The notes beneath the pieces are model-generated. The model searched no databases, had not been told where the DNA came from, and was given only the letters and a program-made list of their open reading frames with translations. Made by a program: the position numbers and the translations under genes. A stretch of DNA of 64,000 nucleotides from Alcaligenaceae bacterium (GTDB lineage: Bacteria > Pseudomonadota > Gammaproteobacteria > Burkholderiales > Burkholderiaceae_B): NCBI GenBank assembly GCA_013416395.1, contig JACCEP010000009.1, forward strand, positions 62,001 through 126,000. Direction: 5' to 3'. This document shows, piece after piece, positions 55,702 to 64,000 of the stretch; the first letter of the stretch is position 1; every line of letters starts with the position of its first letter.

Positions 55702-56116
55702 CCAGACCTTACTGGCGTTTGACTATGGCTTGAAAAAAATTGGTGTTGCCATCGGCAACACACTTACCTGTTATGCGCGGCCTCTCGAGGTGCTCACACC
55801 GCACACGCGGGTGCAGCGTTTTGAGCAAATCGAAAAACTGCTGCAAGCGTGGACGCCCGACCGTATCATCGTTGGTCTGCCACTGACCACAGAGGGTGGC
55901 GAGCAATATCACAGCCTGCGGTGCCGGCGTTTTGCCAATCAGTTGCATGGGCGATTCGGTGTTGACGTCGTACTGGTGGACGAGCGTGGGTCCAGCGTCG
56001 AAGCCCAAGAAATTCTAGGTGGTAATCAGCCTGATGACGCCATGGCGGCAGCCGTGATATTGCAACGATATCTCGACGCATTGGGCCAGTCTGCAGAACC
56101 AGAAGGTCAGCGTTGA
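55694..56116 (+). CDS. ruvX: Pre-16S rRNA nuclease / Holliday junction resolvase-like YqgF
   Basis: A 140-residue RNase H-fold nuclease implicated in 16S rRNA 5' processing. LLAFDYGLKKIGVAIGN at 5-21 (first metal Asp), RIIVGLPLTTEGGEQ near 57-71 (second acidic strand region), and VVLVDERGSSVEAQEIL near 95-111. Starts inside yqgE and its stop TGA overlaps the TTG start of plsC, so the three are translationally linked. Confidence 0.94.
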   Translation: MPDQTLLAFDYGLKKIGVAIGNTLTCYARPLEVLTPHTRVQRFEQIEKLLQAWTPDRIIVGLPLTTEGGEQYHSLRCRRFANQLHGRFGVDVVLVDERGSSVEAQEILGGNQPDDAMAAAVILQRYLDALGQSAEPEGQR

Positions 56117-56889
56117 GTGTGTTGCGTTTCGTCCCCAGGCTGGTACTGTTACTTCTATGGATAGTTACCGCGTTGTTATGGGTGCTCGCTGTGTTTCCGT
56201 TGGTTTCCCAGCGTTTGCGCGCCAGCGTGACCCAGGGCTGGTCGCGAGCACTTATGCGGTTTTGCGGCATACGTGTCGTCGTCAAGGGTAAGCCCTGTAC
56301 CAGCCAGCCTTTCATGCTGGTTGCCAATCATGTGTCCTGGGTCGATATTTTTGTCGTTAACAGTGTATGCCCCACCTCATTCGTCGCCAAAAGTGAAATT
56401 CGGCGCTGGCCATTGTTGGGCTGGCTGGCGGCTGGAACCGGCACCGTGTTTATTCAACGTGGCATGCGTAGCGCGCTCAGCAAAGCCAGCAATCAGATCA
56501 AAGAACGGTTTGAGCGCGGCCACGTCGTAGGGCTGTTTCCAGAAGGAACGACGTCGCCAGGCTTTGATGTCGGGCCGTTTCATTCCAGCCTGTTTCAGGC
56601 GGCAATTGAGGCCCGCATCGATATCCAACCTGTCGCATTGCGATTTTTGCACCGTGGCGAACGCAGTGATTATGTATCGTTCGTAGGCGAGCAAAGCTTG
56701 TTGCAAAATATCTGGCGCTTGCTGGGCACCACTGGCGTGTCTGTAGAGGCGGTGTTTTTGCCCGTTATGCCCCATGCCGACTGTTTTCAGCAAGGCCGCT
56801 CACATGCGGCAGCGCATGCACGTCAGGGCATTCGCAAGGTTGTTATGGTTGGTGACGACCAGCAAACGCATCCTGCTGATGGCTCTTAA
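56113..56889 (+). CDS. plsC: 1-acyl-sn-glycerol-3-phosphate acyltransferase
   Basis: A 258-residue inner-membrane acyltransferase making phosphatidic acid. An N-terminal hydrophobic stretch (5-33, VPRLVLLLLWIVTALLWVLAVFP) precedes the HX4D motif VANHVSWVDIF near 75-85, VAKSEIRRWPLLGWLAAG near 97-114 and FPEGTTSPG near 142-150. The start is TTG in a TTGA overlap with ruvX. In relatives I remember, pyr genes sit between these two; here they are absent. Confidence 0.92.
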   Translation: MSVLRFVPRLVLLLLWIVTALLWVLAVFPLVSQRLRASVTQGWSRALMRFCGIRVVVKGKPCTSQPFMLVANHVSWVDIFVVNSVCPTSFVAKSEIRRWPLLGWLAAGTGTVFIQRGMRSALSKASNQIKERFERGHVVGLFPEGTTSPGFDVGPFHSSLFQAAIEARIDIQPVALRFLHRGERSDYVSFVGEQSLLQNIWRLLGTTGVSVEAVFLPVMPHADCFQQGRSHAAAHARQGIRKVVMVGDDQQTHPADGS

Positions 56890-56915
56890 CGGCTTGCAGG
56901 CGGCCAGGGCAGCTT

Positions 56916-57731
56916 CTACCGTGTGCAAGGCACCTGAATCAGTGCCCGGTCGCGCAGACGCATAGCGGTTAGTTGGCGTCCCCACACGCAGCCTGTGTCA
57001 AGACAGATTACGTCAGGGCGCATCAGCAAGCCCAGTGTGGACCAGTGGCCGAACACCACGGGGTCGGCCATTTTTCGTTCGGGCGCGTCATACCATGGCA
57101 TCAGGTGCCCATCATGAAAGGGGGCGCCTTTTTCGTCAAAATCCATGCGCCCCTGGGCATCGCACATGCGCATGCGCGTCAGTGCATTGATAATGGCACG
57201 TAGTCGGTCGTCTCCACGCAAGTTGTCGTGCCACATATCAGGCTGGTTGCCATACATGGTGGCCAGTTTTTGCTTCCAGTTGGCGCTGCGCAGGGCCGCT
57301 TCAGCTTCGGCCGCAAGTGCCAGTGTTTTTTGGGTGTCCCATTGTGGCGGTACTCCCGCGTGCACCATAAGATAACCCTCGCCGTAATGTGCCAGAGGTT
57401 GATGACGCAACCAGTCGATCAGCTCGTCGGCGTCAGGGGCATTGAGAATATCTGACAGCGTGTCCCCCTTTTTAAGTCGGCCCGCTCCGGCGGCAATCGC
57501 CAGCAAGTGCAGGTCATGATTGCCGAGTATGCATACAGCCCGGTCGCCCATGGCAATGACTTTGCGCAGGGTGCCCAGTGAGTCTGGTCCACGATTGACC
57601 AGATCGCCAGCAAACCATAGCCGCGTATTGGGTGGCAGGGTGATGTCAGGGTGGGTGAGCAAGGCTTCCAGGGGCTGGCAACACCCCTGCAAGTCTCCGA
57701 CCACCCACGTGTCAGGCGTGGCCGCCGTCAT
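56916..57731 (-). CDS. apaH: Diadenosine tetraphosphatase (symmetrical)
   Basis: A 271-residue PPP-family metallophosphatase cleaving Ap4A to two ADP. Motifs are [16 protein letters not shown] near 11-26 (GDxxG), [16 protein letters not shown] near 41-56, [15 protein letters not shown] near 69-83 and [12 protein letters not shown] near 226. Convergent with plsC and downstream of lptG with a 61-base gap. Confidence 0.95.
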   Translation of the reverse strand: MTAATPDTWVVGDLQGCCQPLEALLTHPDITLPPNTRLWFAGDLVNRGPDSLGTLRKVIAMGDRAVCILGNHDLHLLAIAAGAGRLKKGDTLSDILNAPDADELIDWLRHQPLAHYGEGYLMVHAGVPPQWDTQKTLALAAEAEAALRSANWKQKLATMYGNQPDMWHDNLRGDDRLRAIINALTRMRMCDAQGRMDFDEKGAPFHDGHLMPWYDAPERKMADPVVFGHWSTLGLLMRPDVICLDTGCVWGRQLTAMRLRDRALIQVPCTR

Positions 57732-57792
57732 AATGCCCGTTGGGCGCGAGGCCGCAATACCCGTGCGCGGGTGGCTGGCTTCAGCTTGGATT

Positions 57793-58971
57793 TCATACAG
57801 CCCTCTTGCTCCAAGGCATGCGTGTGCGATTGATGCGGCGCACGTTGTGCTGGTTTTCCATCAGAAAGAGGGCACCCAAGGCAATGGCCAGTGCCCCAAG
57901 ATTGGGGATTAGCGCTGTCATCCAGGGTGGCCATTTGCCCAGCATACCCACGTTCAGGGCAAGCTGGTTCAGCATGAAAAAGCCAACACCCAGCAAAATA
58001 CCGATAAATACTTTGCTGCCTACGCCGCCGCGTCGAGTTTGCATGAAGCCTATGGGGGCCGCGATAGTAATCATGACCAGCAGCGTAAAGGGGTAAGCCA
58101 TTTTGCGCCATAGCGCGACCACTTGCCTGTCTGTCTGTAAGTGGTTGGCATGCAGATAGCTGATGTAGTCATAAAGATCGAGCATCGACATGCGCTCAGG
58201 GGTCAAGATGCGTGCAATCAGACGTTCGGGTGTCAGTGTGGTGGGGAGCACGCGTTCGGGCAGGTCAGTAATGTGGGTAAGTGGCGCTTGGGGCGTGCGA
58301 GCATCTGCCAGGGCTGACACCGCACCTGCGTCAATGGTTGTCTGTTGCACGTTTTTAAGCACCAGTTTGCCATCGGTGAAACGGCCCTCTTTAGCCTGCG
58401 AAAATTTCTGTAGCCGCATGTCATGATCAAGCTCGTAAAGCTTAATGTCGCCCACGGCGCCGCTAGGCTTGAGTGTTTCGATATTGATAATGCGCGTACC
58501 GTCTTTGCCGTCAGCCTCTTTGAACCAGTAACCGCTCTTGAAGCGGCCGCCGTCTGTCTGGCCCAGCAATACAAGCTTGGCCTCGCTGGTTTTCAGCTCT
58601 GCGGCCGGCGTCACGAATTCTGACAAGATGAATGCCATGAAGACGAGCGGTATGGTGGCCACCCAGAGCATGCGCATGAGCTTCATGCCGCTGACGCCCG
58701 ACACACGCAGGATCACCAGCTCATTGCGTTGGGCCAGGCCGGCAAGCGCCAGAATCGCGCCAATCAGCAGCCCTATAGGCAGCAGATCATACAGACGGGT
58801 GGGCAATGCCAGGGCCTGCAGGTAAAACAGGTTGAGCAGCGAGAATTGGGCGCTGATCTCGTCCAGCTCTTCAATGAGAGAGAAGAACGAGAAAAGGCCT
58901 ATCAGTGCGACTAATACAACTGCACTGGAACGATAGATTTCGCTGGCTAGGTAGCGGCGGGCGGTTCGCAT
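57793..58971 (-). CDS. lptG: LPS export permease LptG
   Basis: Inner-membrane subunit of LptB2FG that extracts LPS for transport. In 392 residues: [33 protein letters not shown] at the start, [42 protein letters not shown] near 52-93 (coupling helix), a periplasmic beta-jellyroll (about 130-270), and [23 protein letters not shown] near 288-310. Six transmembrane helices in total. lptF, normally directly upstream, is not present in the 150-base gap before mtgA. Confidence 0.94.
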   Translation of the reverse strand: MRTARRYLASEIYRSSAVVLVALIGLFSFFSLIEELDEISAQFSLLNLFYLQALALPTRLYDLLPIGLLIGAILALAGLAQRNELVILRVSGVSGMKLMRMLWVATIPLVFMAFILSEFVTPAAELKTSEAKLVLLGQTDGGRFKSGYWFKEADGKDGTRIINIETLKPSGAVGDIKLYELDHDMRLQKFSQAKEGRFTDGKLVLKNVQQTTIDAGAVSALADARTPQAPLTHITDLPERVLPTTLTPERLIARILTPERMSMLDLYDYISYLHANHLQTDRQVVALWRKMAYPFTLLVMITIAAPIGFMQTRRGGVGSKVFIGILLGVGFFMLNQLALNVGMLGKWPPWMTALIPNLGALAIALGALFLMENQHNVRRINRTRMPWSKRAV

Positions 58972-59122
58972 TGAGGGTGGTTGACGCTTGTAACGTGGTT
59001 CTGTACGTGTAAAACAGCAAGATTAACACTTGAGCGCCAGCTGGCGGTGCATAGCGTGTCGGTCGAAGCCAAAAGAGGGCGGCTGGCTGCCTGTTGTGAG
59101 GTGAGTCTGGTGAGGAGCGTGG

Positions 59123-59842
59123 TCAGGGGACTTCTACCAGCCGCATGCGGTGCTGTATGGTGCTGGCGCGCGAGCGCAGGTAAGACGTATTGCGATGCGC
59201 ATCATAGTAAACCGGGTTGGGCAGCATGGCAGCCAGCTTTGCAGCCTGCGCGGCGCTAAGGGTGCCAGCGCCTGTCTTGAAGTAATACCTTGCTGCAGCC
59301 TCGGCCCCAAATACGCTCGTGCCCCATTGCGCTACATTAAGATACAGTTCAAGAATACGTTCCTTGCTCATGACCAGTTCAATCATATAGGTCAGTATAA
59401 GCTCCTGGCCTTTGCGCCAGTAAGTGCGCGAGCCCGACAGAAACATATTTTTGGCCAATTGCTGGCTAATTGTTGACCCCCCTCGCCGCTTGCTTTTGCC
59501 CTTACTGGCCTGCTTGCGGTTGTACTCCCACGCCTTGCGTATGGCGTCCCATTCGATTCCGCCATGGTTCATAAAATTGGCATCTTCAGAGGCGACCACG
59601 GCGCGTTTCAGGTTATTGCTGATCTTGTCGTAGGGTACCCACTGCTGCGCGACCCTGGCATTTGGGTCTTGCTGGCGCAACTCTGCCTGCGCGGCGTTCA
59701 TGAACGAGCTACTGGAGGGGTTGCGCAAACTTAGCCACAACACCATGACAAACAGGCCAAACTGGTACAGCAGCAAGGCAACAAAGGCCAGCAGCAACGC
59801 AATCACTGCGACCTTTAGTTTGTTGACCCTGCGCTGCGCCAT
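59123..59842 (-). CDS. mtgA: Monofunctional peptidoglycan glycosyltransferase MtgA
   Basis: A 239-residue GT51 enzyme anchored by one N-terminal helix (about 12-36). Motifs: RAVVASEDANFMNHGGIEWDAI near 80-101 (catalytic Glu in SEDANF), RGGSTISQQLAKNMFLSGSRTYWRKGQE near 119-146 and KERILELYLNVAQWG near 160-174. It starts three bases after the aroE stop, in the conserved order tonB-aroE-mtgA. Confidence 0.95.
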   Translation of the reverse strand: MAQRRVNKLKVAVIALLLAFVALLLYQFGLFVMVLWLSLRNPSSSSFMNAAQAELRQQDPNARVAQQWVPYDKISNNLKRAVVASEDANFMNHGGIEWDAIRKAWEYNRKQASKGKSKRRGGSTISQQLAKNMFLSGSRTYWRKGQELILTYMIELVMSKERILELYLNVAQWGTSVFGAEAAARYYFKTGAGTLSAAQAAKLAAMLPNPVYYDAHRNTSYLRSRASTIQHRMRLVEVP

Positions 59843-59845
59843 GGC

Positions 59846-60700
59846 CTAGCCTTGCGCCAACTGTCTGCGCAAAGCGTTCAAAACAACCTGCACGTCAGGC
59901 ATGACGCCATGCCAGATCATAAAGCTTGCTGCTGCCTGCCCTACCAGCATACCCAGGCCGTCGGCCGTTTGGGAGGCGCCTTCGCTGGCCGCCTGACGCA
60001 TGAACGGGGTTGGCTGTGCGGCGTACATCATGTCGTAGGCCAGTGCGTCGGGCGCATAAATGCCTTGCGGTAGCGCCGGCGGGGTATCACCCAGGCTGCT
60101 TGAAGTGGCGTTGATGACGATATCCCACGGCCCTTGGGCTTCGTCCAGCGACCCTGCCTGCAAGATATTGCGGAACTGGCGGGCTTGGAAAAGCACATGG
60201 TCGCGCAGCTGATGAGCCCGCTCAGGGCTGCGGTTGATGACCCGCAATTGAGCGCAGCCCGCATCCAGCAGGGGAAAAATAACCCCTTTTGCCGCACCCC
60301 CGGCACCGATAAGCAACACATTGCGGTCGCGCGGTGGAAAGCCCAGAGTCTGCAAGTCGCCAAGCAGCCCCACCCCGTCGGTATTGCAGCCGTGGAGCTG
60401 GCCCTGTTGCATCCACAGCGTATTGACGGCACCCGCCAATTGGGCCCTTGGGCTGAGGTGATCTTTTGCGAGTGCACAGGCTTGCTCTTTGAAAGGCACG
60501 GTAACGTTCAGGCCACCGCCTCCTTGAGCAAAAAACTCATCAACTGCGTGGACAAACCCGTCGATGGGAGCCAGAAGTCGGTCATACACAAGGCCCTTGC
60601 CTGTCTGTTGTGCAAAGGCATGGTGAATGAACGGCGAGCGACTATGTTCGACAGGGTTGCCGATGACAGCATAGCGATGGGGAACGGGGGAGGGGGTCAC
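59846..60700 (-). CDS. aroE: Shikimate dehydrogenase
   Basis: NADPH-dependent reduction of 3-dehydroshikimate. In 284 residues: YAVIGNPVEHSRSPFIHHAFA near 9-29 (shikimate-binding Ser pair), GLNVTVPFKEQA near 63-74 (Lys), GAVNTLW near 90, NVLLIGAGGAAKGVIFPLL near 127-145 (NADP motif) and DGLGMLVGQAAASF near 247. The GTG at 60700 in a GTGA overlap with the tonB stop gives the standard length; an ATG at 60739 would add 13 residues inside tonB. Confidence 0.93.
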   Translation of the reverse strand: MTPSPVPHRYAVIGNPVEHSRSPFIHHAFAQQTGKGLVYDRLLAPIDGFVHAVDEFFAQGGGGLNVTVPFKEQACALAKDHLSPRAQLAGAVNTLWMQQGQLHGCNTDGVGLLGDLQTLGFPPRDRNVLLIGAGGAAKGVIFPLLDAGCAQLRVINRSPERAHQLRDHVLFQARQFRNILQAGSLDEAQGPWDIVINATSSSLGDTPPALPQGIYAPDALAYDMMYAAQPTPFMRQAASEGASQTADGLGMLVGQAAASFMIWHGVMPDVQVVLNALRRQLAQG

Positions 60701-61590
60701 GGGACGGCGGTTTCCAGTTTCTGGTTGATGAAGTTCCATGTGCGGGTAATGACAAGCACATCTGTTTTGTCGGCAATGGGCTCAGGCAATGGTGCAAAGG
60801 GCGCCGCCAGCTGAACAATGCGTGCTGCGGCCAGGTTCAGGATGGCATGTTGCGAAGGGCGGTTGATCTCTATCCGCTCAAGCGAACCATCGCGCTTAAT
60901 ATATACCGTAAGTTGCAGGCTGCCGTATACCTTGCCCCGCGCTTCCGGCGGGTAGTGTTGCGTACCCAGCAGTTCAATTTTCTTGCGCCAGGCCTCCACA
61001 TATTCTGCGTAGTCGGCCTGGGCTGCCGAGGGCCCCAGATACAGTCTGCGAGGTTGGGCGTTGTACTGCTCGACCCGTTCTCTAATGGCACTGATACGCG
61101 CATTGAGTATCAGGCTTTCCTGGTTGCGGGAATCGGGCCCGGGCGTGTCAGAGCGTTCAAACAGATCAGGTTCTTTACGCTCGGCCAGTACCTGTTGCTG
61201 TGATTGCAGCTGGGTGTAAAGACGTTGCTGTTCTTGCTCAAGTTCTTCCTGGCGCTTGCGCAACGCAGCCAGAACGACTTCGTCGGCAGACTGCTCTACC
61301 GTTCGGGGCAGGGGTGAAGTGGCGTAGCCCGCAGTTGCCGTGCCCCCGCCATCGAGTTGTTTTTGGGCCAGAAGCTTGGGCTGCAAAGGCGCCGCCTCGG
61401 TGTATGTATTGACAAGCGTTACTTCAAGCCTGCTGGGTAACGATGGTGGCGCAGGGGGGCTGGCGAAGCGCAAGGCTAGCAGCGTCGCGTGTATCGCCAG
61501 CGAGATAATGACCGCAATCACCATGTAATCGCTGCGTTGTACCCGGAGGTGTGCCGGTTGGGCCTCCGGCAAGGCAGTAAATAGTGGCAT
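60697..61590 (-). CDS. TonB-family energy transducer
   Basis: A 297-residue protein with one N-terminal membrane anchor (about 23-42, VIAVIISLAIHATLLALRFA), a short Pro segment, a coiled-coil or Gln-rich middle (about 95-145, EELEQEQQRLYTQLQSQQQV), and a C-terminal TonB domain (about 205-290): GKVYGSLQLTVYIKRDGSLERIEINRPSQHAILNLAAARIVQLAAPF. No exbB or exbD is adjacent. This form, coupled to aroE and mtgA, is typical of Burkholderiales. Confidence 0.9.
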   Translation of the reverse strand: MPLFTALPEAQPAHLRVQRSDYMVIAVIISLAIHATLLALRFASPPAPPSLPSRLEVTLVNTYTEAAPLQPKLLAQKQLDGGGTATAGYATSPLPRTVEQSADEVVLAALRKRQEELEQEQQRLYTQLQSQQQVLAERKEPDLFERSDTPGPDSRNQESLILNARISAIRERVEQYNAQPRRLYLGPSAAQADYAEYVEAWRKKIELLGTQHYPPEARGKVYGSLQLTVYIKRDGSLERIEINRPSQHAILNLAAARIVQLAAPFAPLPEPIADKTDVLVITRTWNFINQKLETAVP

Positions 61591-61617
61591 GCGTAATTAC
61601 AAGACCAGAAGGTGTGC

Positions 61618-63504
61618 TCAGGCTGCTGCGGCTTCGCGCAGCCTGCACTCAAGTTCAAGGGCCAGTTCATCGTAGCCCAGGATGTCCAGCGTTACGACTT
61701 GCCCGCGCTCAAGTGAAGGCAAAGCGGGTACCCGCGTAACGAAAGGTGCGCAGTCGAGTCGCACCAGATCGTCGCGGATCACAGTGCCCTGAACGGTGTG
61801 CATGTTTTGTTGCTGCAGCCAACGCATGCACCAGTAACGTTCCATGGATGATTGGAAATCACCCCAGGCGGAATACTGTGAATCAAAGCTGCCGATAATG
61901 GCGAACAGGTCTGCGTCTTTGGGCTTGAAGGGTGCCACCAGACGGGCAGAGATGCCATGCTCGGCCGCTGCCATAATTTGCCACTGGTTTACCAGATCGA
62001 CATAGCGGCGCAGCGGTGAGGTTGACCATGCGTAATATGGCACGCCGATGGCTTCATGCGGCAAAGCGTGGGTAGACATACGTACTTTGCCTGTCTGCTG
62101 CGAGCGGTAAATGCCCGGCACCCCATGTTTTGCCAACAAACCACCCCAGAGGTTGTTGGTCAGTATCATGTACTCGGCCACCAGACGGTCAAGCGGTGCG
62201 TTGCGGCGGCGCGGCACCAGCCGCACCGGCGTTTGCGGGTCATCATAGGGGCCGTCGAGTTCGAATGAGTACTCAACCCGGTTATTGTTTTCAGGCTTTC
62301 CCCGCACCACATCGCGCTGGGCGGAAAGGTGCTGGGCAAAGCGCCACAGCGGTCGCAGCCATTCGCTGTACGGAAGCTCGGCGTCAGGGTCGTTTAATGC
62401 CTCTTCGGTGATCAAGGCGTCGAGCGTATTGTGGCGAAGATTTTCTTGTATCTTTATGCGTTCGAGGCGTGTTTCTTCAGCAAGCAACTCGCCTGTGGCA
62501 AGGTTGGCCGTAACATAAAGCGACAGGCAGGGGCGCACCTGACCGGCGTCTAGCGAAAACGCCTTGATCAGTTCGCGGGGCAGCATGGGTATTTTTAGCC
62601 CCGGTATGTATACGGTGGACATGCGCTCGCGCGCCATCCGGTCGAAATCATTGTCACGCGCTATGGCCAGGCCGGGGGCGGCAATATGAATGCCTATGCG
62701 AACCACGTCATTGCCCATCGGCGTGACCGACATGGCGTCATCAACCTCTATGGTGCTGGTGTCATCAACCGAATACGCCGTAACCTCTGCCATCGGCAAG
62801 TCGTCACCCAGGTTTGTTGCGGTAACCGGCGGGTGCTCCGTGCCTTTGGGAAAGTAGGTCGAAAAGAAGCGGTGTTGATGCAGAGCCAGGGCGTTGGGCC
62901 ATGCACCGCATTCGAGCAGCAGCTTCTCGGGCGAGGTCTGGCGCTGTTGCACGGCCGCTTCGAAGGCTTTCCATTCAAGCGTGTTTTTGTCTGGCTTAAT
63001 AAGAAATGTGCTGGCCACAGCGGCGAGGGCTTCTGGTAGCCTGCCAGCCACAAGCTCGTCGGTCCATTGCTGTTGCTGCTCGGCCTGCTTGCGCTTTTTT
63101 TCAATAGCGGCCAGAGCTGCCTTAAGGATTTCTGGTGGTGCCGGGCGATAGCGGCCTTTGCCGCGGCGATGAAAATACGCCGGGGCGCTGTTGAGCGCAA
63201 AAATAAGACCCGCTTTCTCGACAGCTGTCGGGGGGTGGCCAAAGTACTCTTCGGCAAAGATCTCGGCAGCAAACTCGTCTTGTGGTGCACATTCCCACAA
63301 AAAATCGACGTCAAGGGTGTCAGCCAGGGCCTGGGCCTGCTGCAACATCTCGGCCGGCGCCGGCTGCTCGAAGCTGAACAGCACGACGGCCCTCTTGATT
63401 TTGCTGCGCTTGCCCGATGCCGACTCGACCTGCATGGTGGAGTCGCTCTCCGAGAATACCTTTTCAGCCTTGAAATTACCGCTGTCTTCGTAGAGAACGT
63501 ACAT
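61618..63504 (-). CDS. RNB-domain ribonuclease (RNase II/R family)
   Basis: A 628-residue 3'-5' exoribonuclease-type protein. The N-terminal 230 residues are helical with a polar middle. The RNB domain begins near 240: SVDDTSTIEVDDAM holds the metal-binding acidic cluster, in which the position corresponding to D207 of E. coli RNase II is Glu. Later NNNRVEYSFELDGPY, VAEYMILTN and YYAWSTSPLRRYVDLVNQWQI near 480-500 (catalytic Arg-rich loop) are standard. A short C-terminal S1-like domain follows. It precedes tonB with a 27-base gap. Confidence 0.9.
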   Translation of the reverse strand: MYVLYEDSGNFKAEKVFSESDSTMQVESASGKRSKIKRAVVLFSFEQPAPAEMLQQAQALADTLDVDFLWECAPQDEFAAEIFAEEYFGHPPTAVEKAGLIFALNSAPAYFHRRGKGRYRPAPPEILKAALAAIEKKRKQAEQQQQWTDELVAGRLPEALAAVASTFLIKPDKNTLEWKAFEAAVQQRQTSPEKLLLECGAWPNALALHQHRFFSTYFPKGTEHPPVTATNLGDDLPMAEVTAYSVDDTSTIEVDDAMSVTPMGNDVVRIGIHIAAPGLAIARDNDFDRMARERMSTVYIPGLKIPMLPRELIKAFSLDAGQVRPCLSLYVTANLATGELLAEETRLERIKIQENLRHNTLDALITEEALNDPDAELPYSEWLRPLWRFAQHLSAQRDVVRGKPENNNRVEYSFELDGPYDDPQTPVRLVPRRRNAPLDRLVAEYMILTNNLWGGLLAKHGVPGIYRSQQTGKVRMSTHALPHEAIGVPYYAWSTSPLRRYVDLVNQWQIMAAAEHGISARLVAPFKPKDADLFAIIGSFDSQYSAWGDFQSSMERYWCMRWLQQQNMHTVQGTVIRDDLVRLDCAPFVTRVPALPSLERGQVVTLDILGYDELALELECRLREAAAA

Positions 63505-63533
63505 AATGATCCGTAGCGATACGGGGAGCCGTA

Positions 63534-64000
63534 TCAGATTTTTGGAATGGGGTCAGTTGGCGTGGAACCGAGTGCAAAGTTAAGCACCTCTGGCAACCAG
63601 TGTTCAAACCCGGTCAGGCCATGGTCGCCGCCTTCAAGAATGTGACCATGGCTGCCTGCGTACCAGTCAGCCATTTCACGCCAGTCGAGCACTTCATCGC
63701 CCTTTGCGGCGAGCAGATAATAGCGGCTGGGGTCAGCAGGACGCCCGGTGGACATGTCCGCAAGCTCGTTGACATACTCTGGCAAAAAAACAAATGGCGC
63801 GTCAGAATGATACATGCTGTGCTCGCCCACCTGGGTTGCCAGGTCGCGAGCGGCATGCACGGCCGGGTTTAGTACAACGGCGCGACACTTCCAGTGCTCT
63901 GCAAGGCAGTTGGCGTAATAACCCCCCAGTGATGAGCCAATAACGGCCAGCCCGTCAGACAGGTCGACGCCGGTTCTGGCCTGAGCCTGCTGCACCAGTT
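63534..64000 (-). CDS. YqiA-like alpha/beta-hydrolase esterase, N-terminus cut by window edge
   Basis: The last 155 residues of an esterase of the YqiA/UPF0227 type; the reading frame is open to the right edge, so the start lies outside. Nucleophile elbow IGSSLGGYYANCLAEH, RAVVLNPAVHAARDL, the acidic region YYLLAAKGDEVLDW and the histidine in LEGGDHGLTGFEHWL are all visible. Acyl-ester hydrolysis is likely; the substrate is unknown. Its stop is 29 bases before the ribonuclease start. Confidence 0.85.
   Translation of the reverse strand, partial: LVQQAQARTGVDLSDGLAVIGSSLGGYYANCLAEHWKCRAVVLNPAVHAARDLATQVGEHSMYHSDAPFVFLPEYVNELADMSTGRPADPSRYYLLAAKGDEVLDWREMADWYAGSHGHILEGGDHGLTGFEHWLPEVLNFALGSTPTDPIPKI

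Overview
The window comes from a moderately GC-rich betaproteobacterial chromosome, most likely Burkholderiales, family Alcaligenaceae (relatives of Bordetella, Pusillimonas, Advenella, Castellaniella). The evidence is the metX-metW pair, a Bug-family periplasmic binding protein, the rplU-rpmA-obg-proB block, the tonB-aroE-mtgA block next to an RNB-family ribonuclease, and aap-type amino acid transport genes. I see no rRNA, tRNA, CRISPR, insertion sequence or prophage; most of it is core chromosome with one catabolic island.

Layout. 1-1.8 kb: 5' part of gshA (minus strand, cut by the left edge), a small lipoprotein and a stand-alone LuxR-type HTH. 1.99-5.2 kb: a SAM-II riboswitch, then metX-metW and an AmpG-type permease. 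5.3-10.6 kb (minus): GST, UPF0060 membrane protein, BetT-like choline transporter, exonuclease III, LigB-type dioxygenase, DoxX. 10.9-13.5 kb (plus): pyrE, two small unknown genes and an S4/pseudouridine-synthase-like protein. 13.6-16.4 kb: a decayed 7-bp tandem array, a large lipoprotein with a glycosidase-like barrel, and a 39-aa candidate gene. 16.4-19.7 kb: gatCAB. 19.9-25.7 kb: mreBCD-mrdA-rodA (rod shape). 25.7-28.5 kb: ftsE-ftsX-mutY. 28.7-34.1 kb: aapJQMP and a Bug receptor. 34.2-38.5 kb: OmpA-like lipoprotein, two regulators, dadA and a divergent lrp. 38.6-43.2 kb: rplU-rpmA-obg-proB and argJ. 43.4-51.7 kb: a decayed 10-bp tandem array, a MarR regulator, a DUF2817 peptidase and a five-gene 2-aminobenzoyl-CoA-type aromatic catabolic operon. 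51.8-64 kb: hemL, thiE, thiD, rubredoxin, yqgE-ruvX-plsC, apaH, lptG, mtgA, aroE, tonB, an RNB ribonuclease, and a yqiA-like esterase cut by the right edge.

How the parts work together. The aromatic island reads as a regulated unit. MarR is encoded divergently from the peptidase gene. The peptidase gene ends in a clear intrinsic terminator. The catabolic operon then starts at a promoter whose -10 box is overlapped by a perfect 18-bp palindrome. The operon encodes a CoA ligase, a flavin monooxygenase fused to an old-yellow-enzyme reductase, an enoyl-CoA hydratase, an SDR dehydrogenase and a RidA-like deaminase, as expected for the CoA-dependent aerobic route for anthranilate (or a salicylate-type analogue).

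The most unusual sequence-level signal is a set of short-period tandem arrays: a 7-bp array (13624-13791), a 10-bp array (43371-43510) and a 21-bp coding array that has lengthened the N-terminus of MutY (26743-26889). The two intergenic arrays grade into diverged copies that still keep phase. Other noteworthy items are the glycosidase-like lipoprotein with a duplicated N-terminal domain, a pseudouridine-synthase homologue without the catalytic aspartate, and a probable ATT start for ampG.
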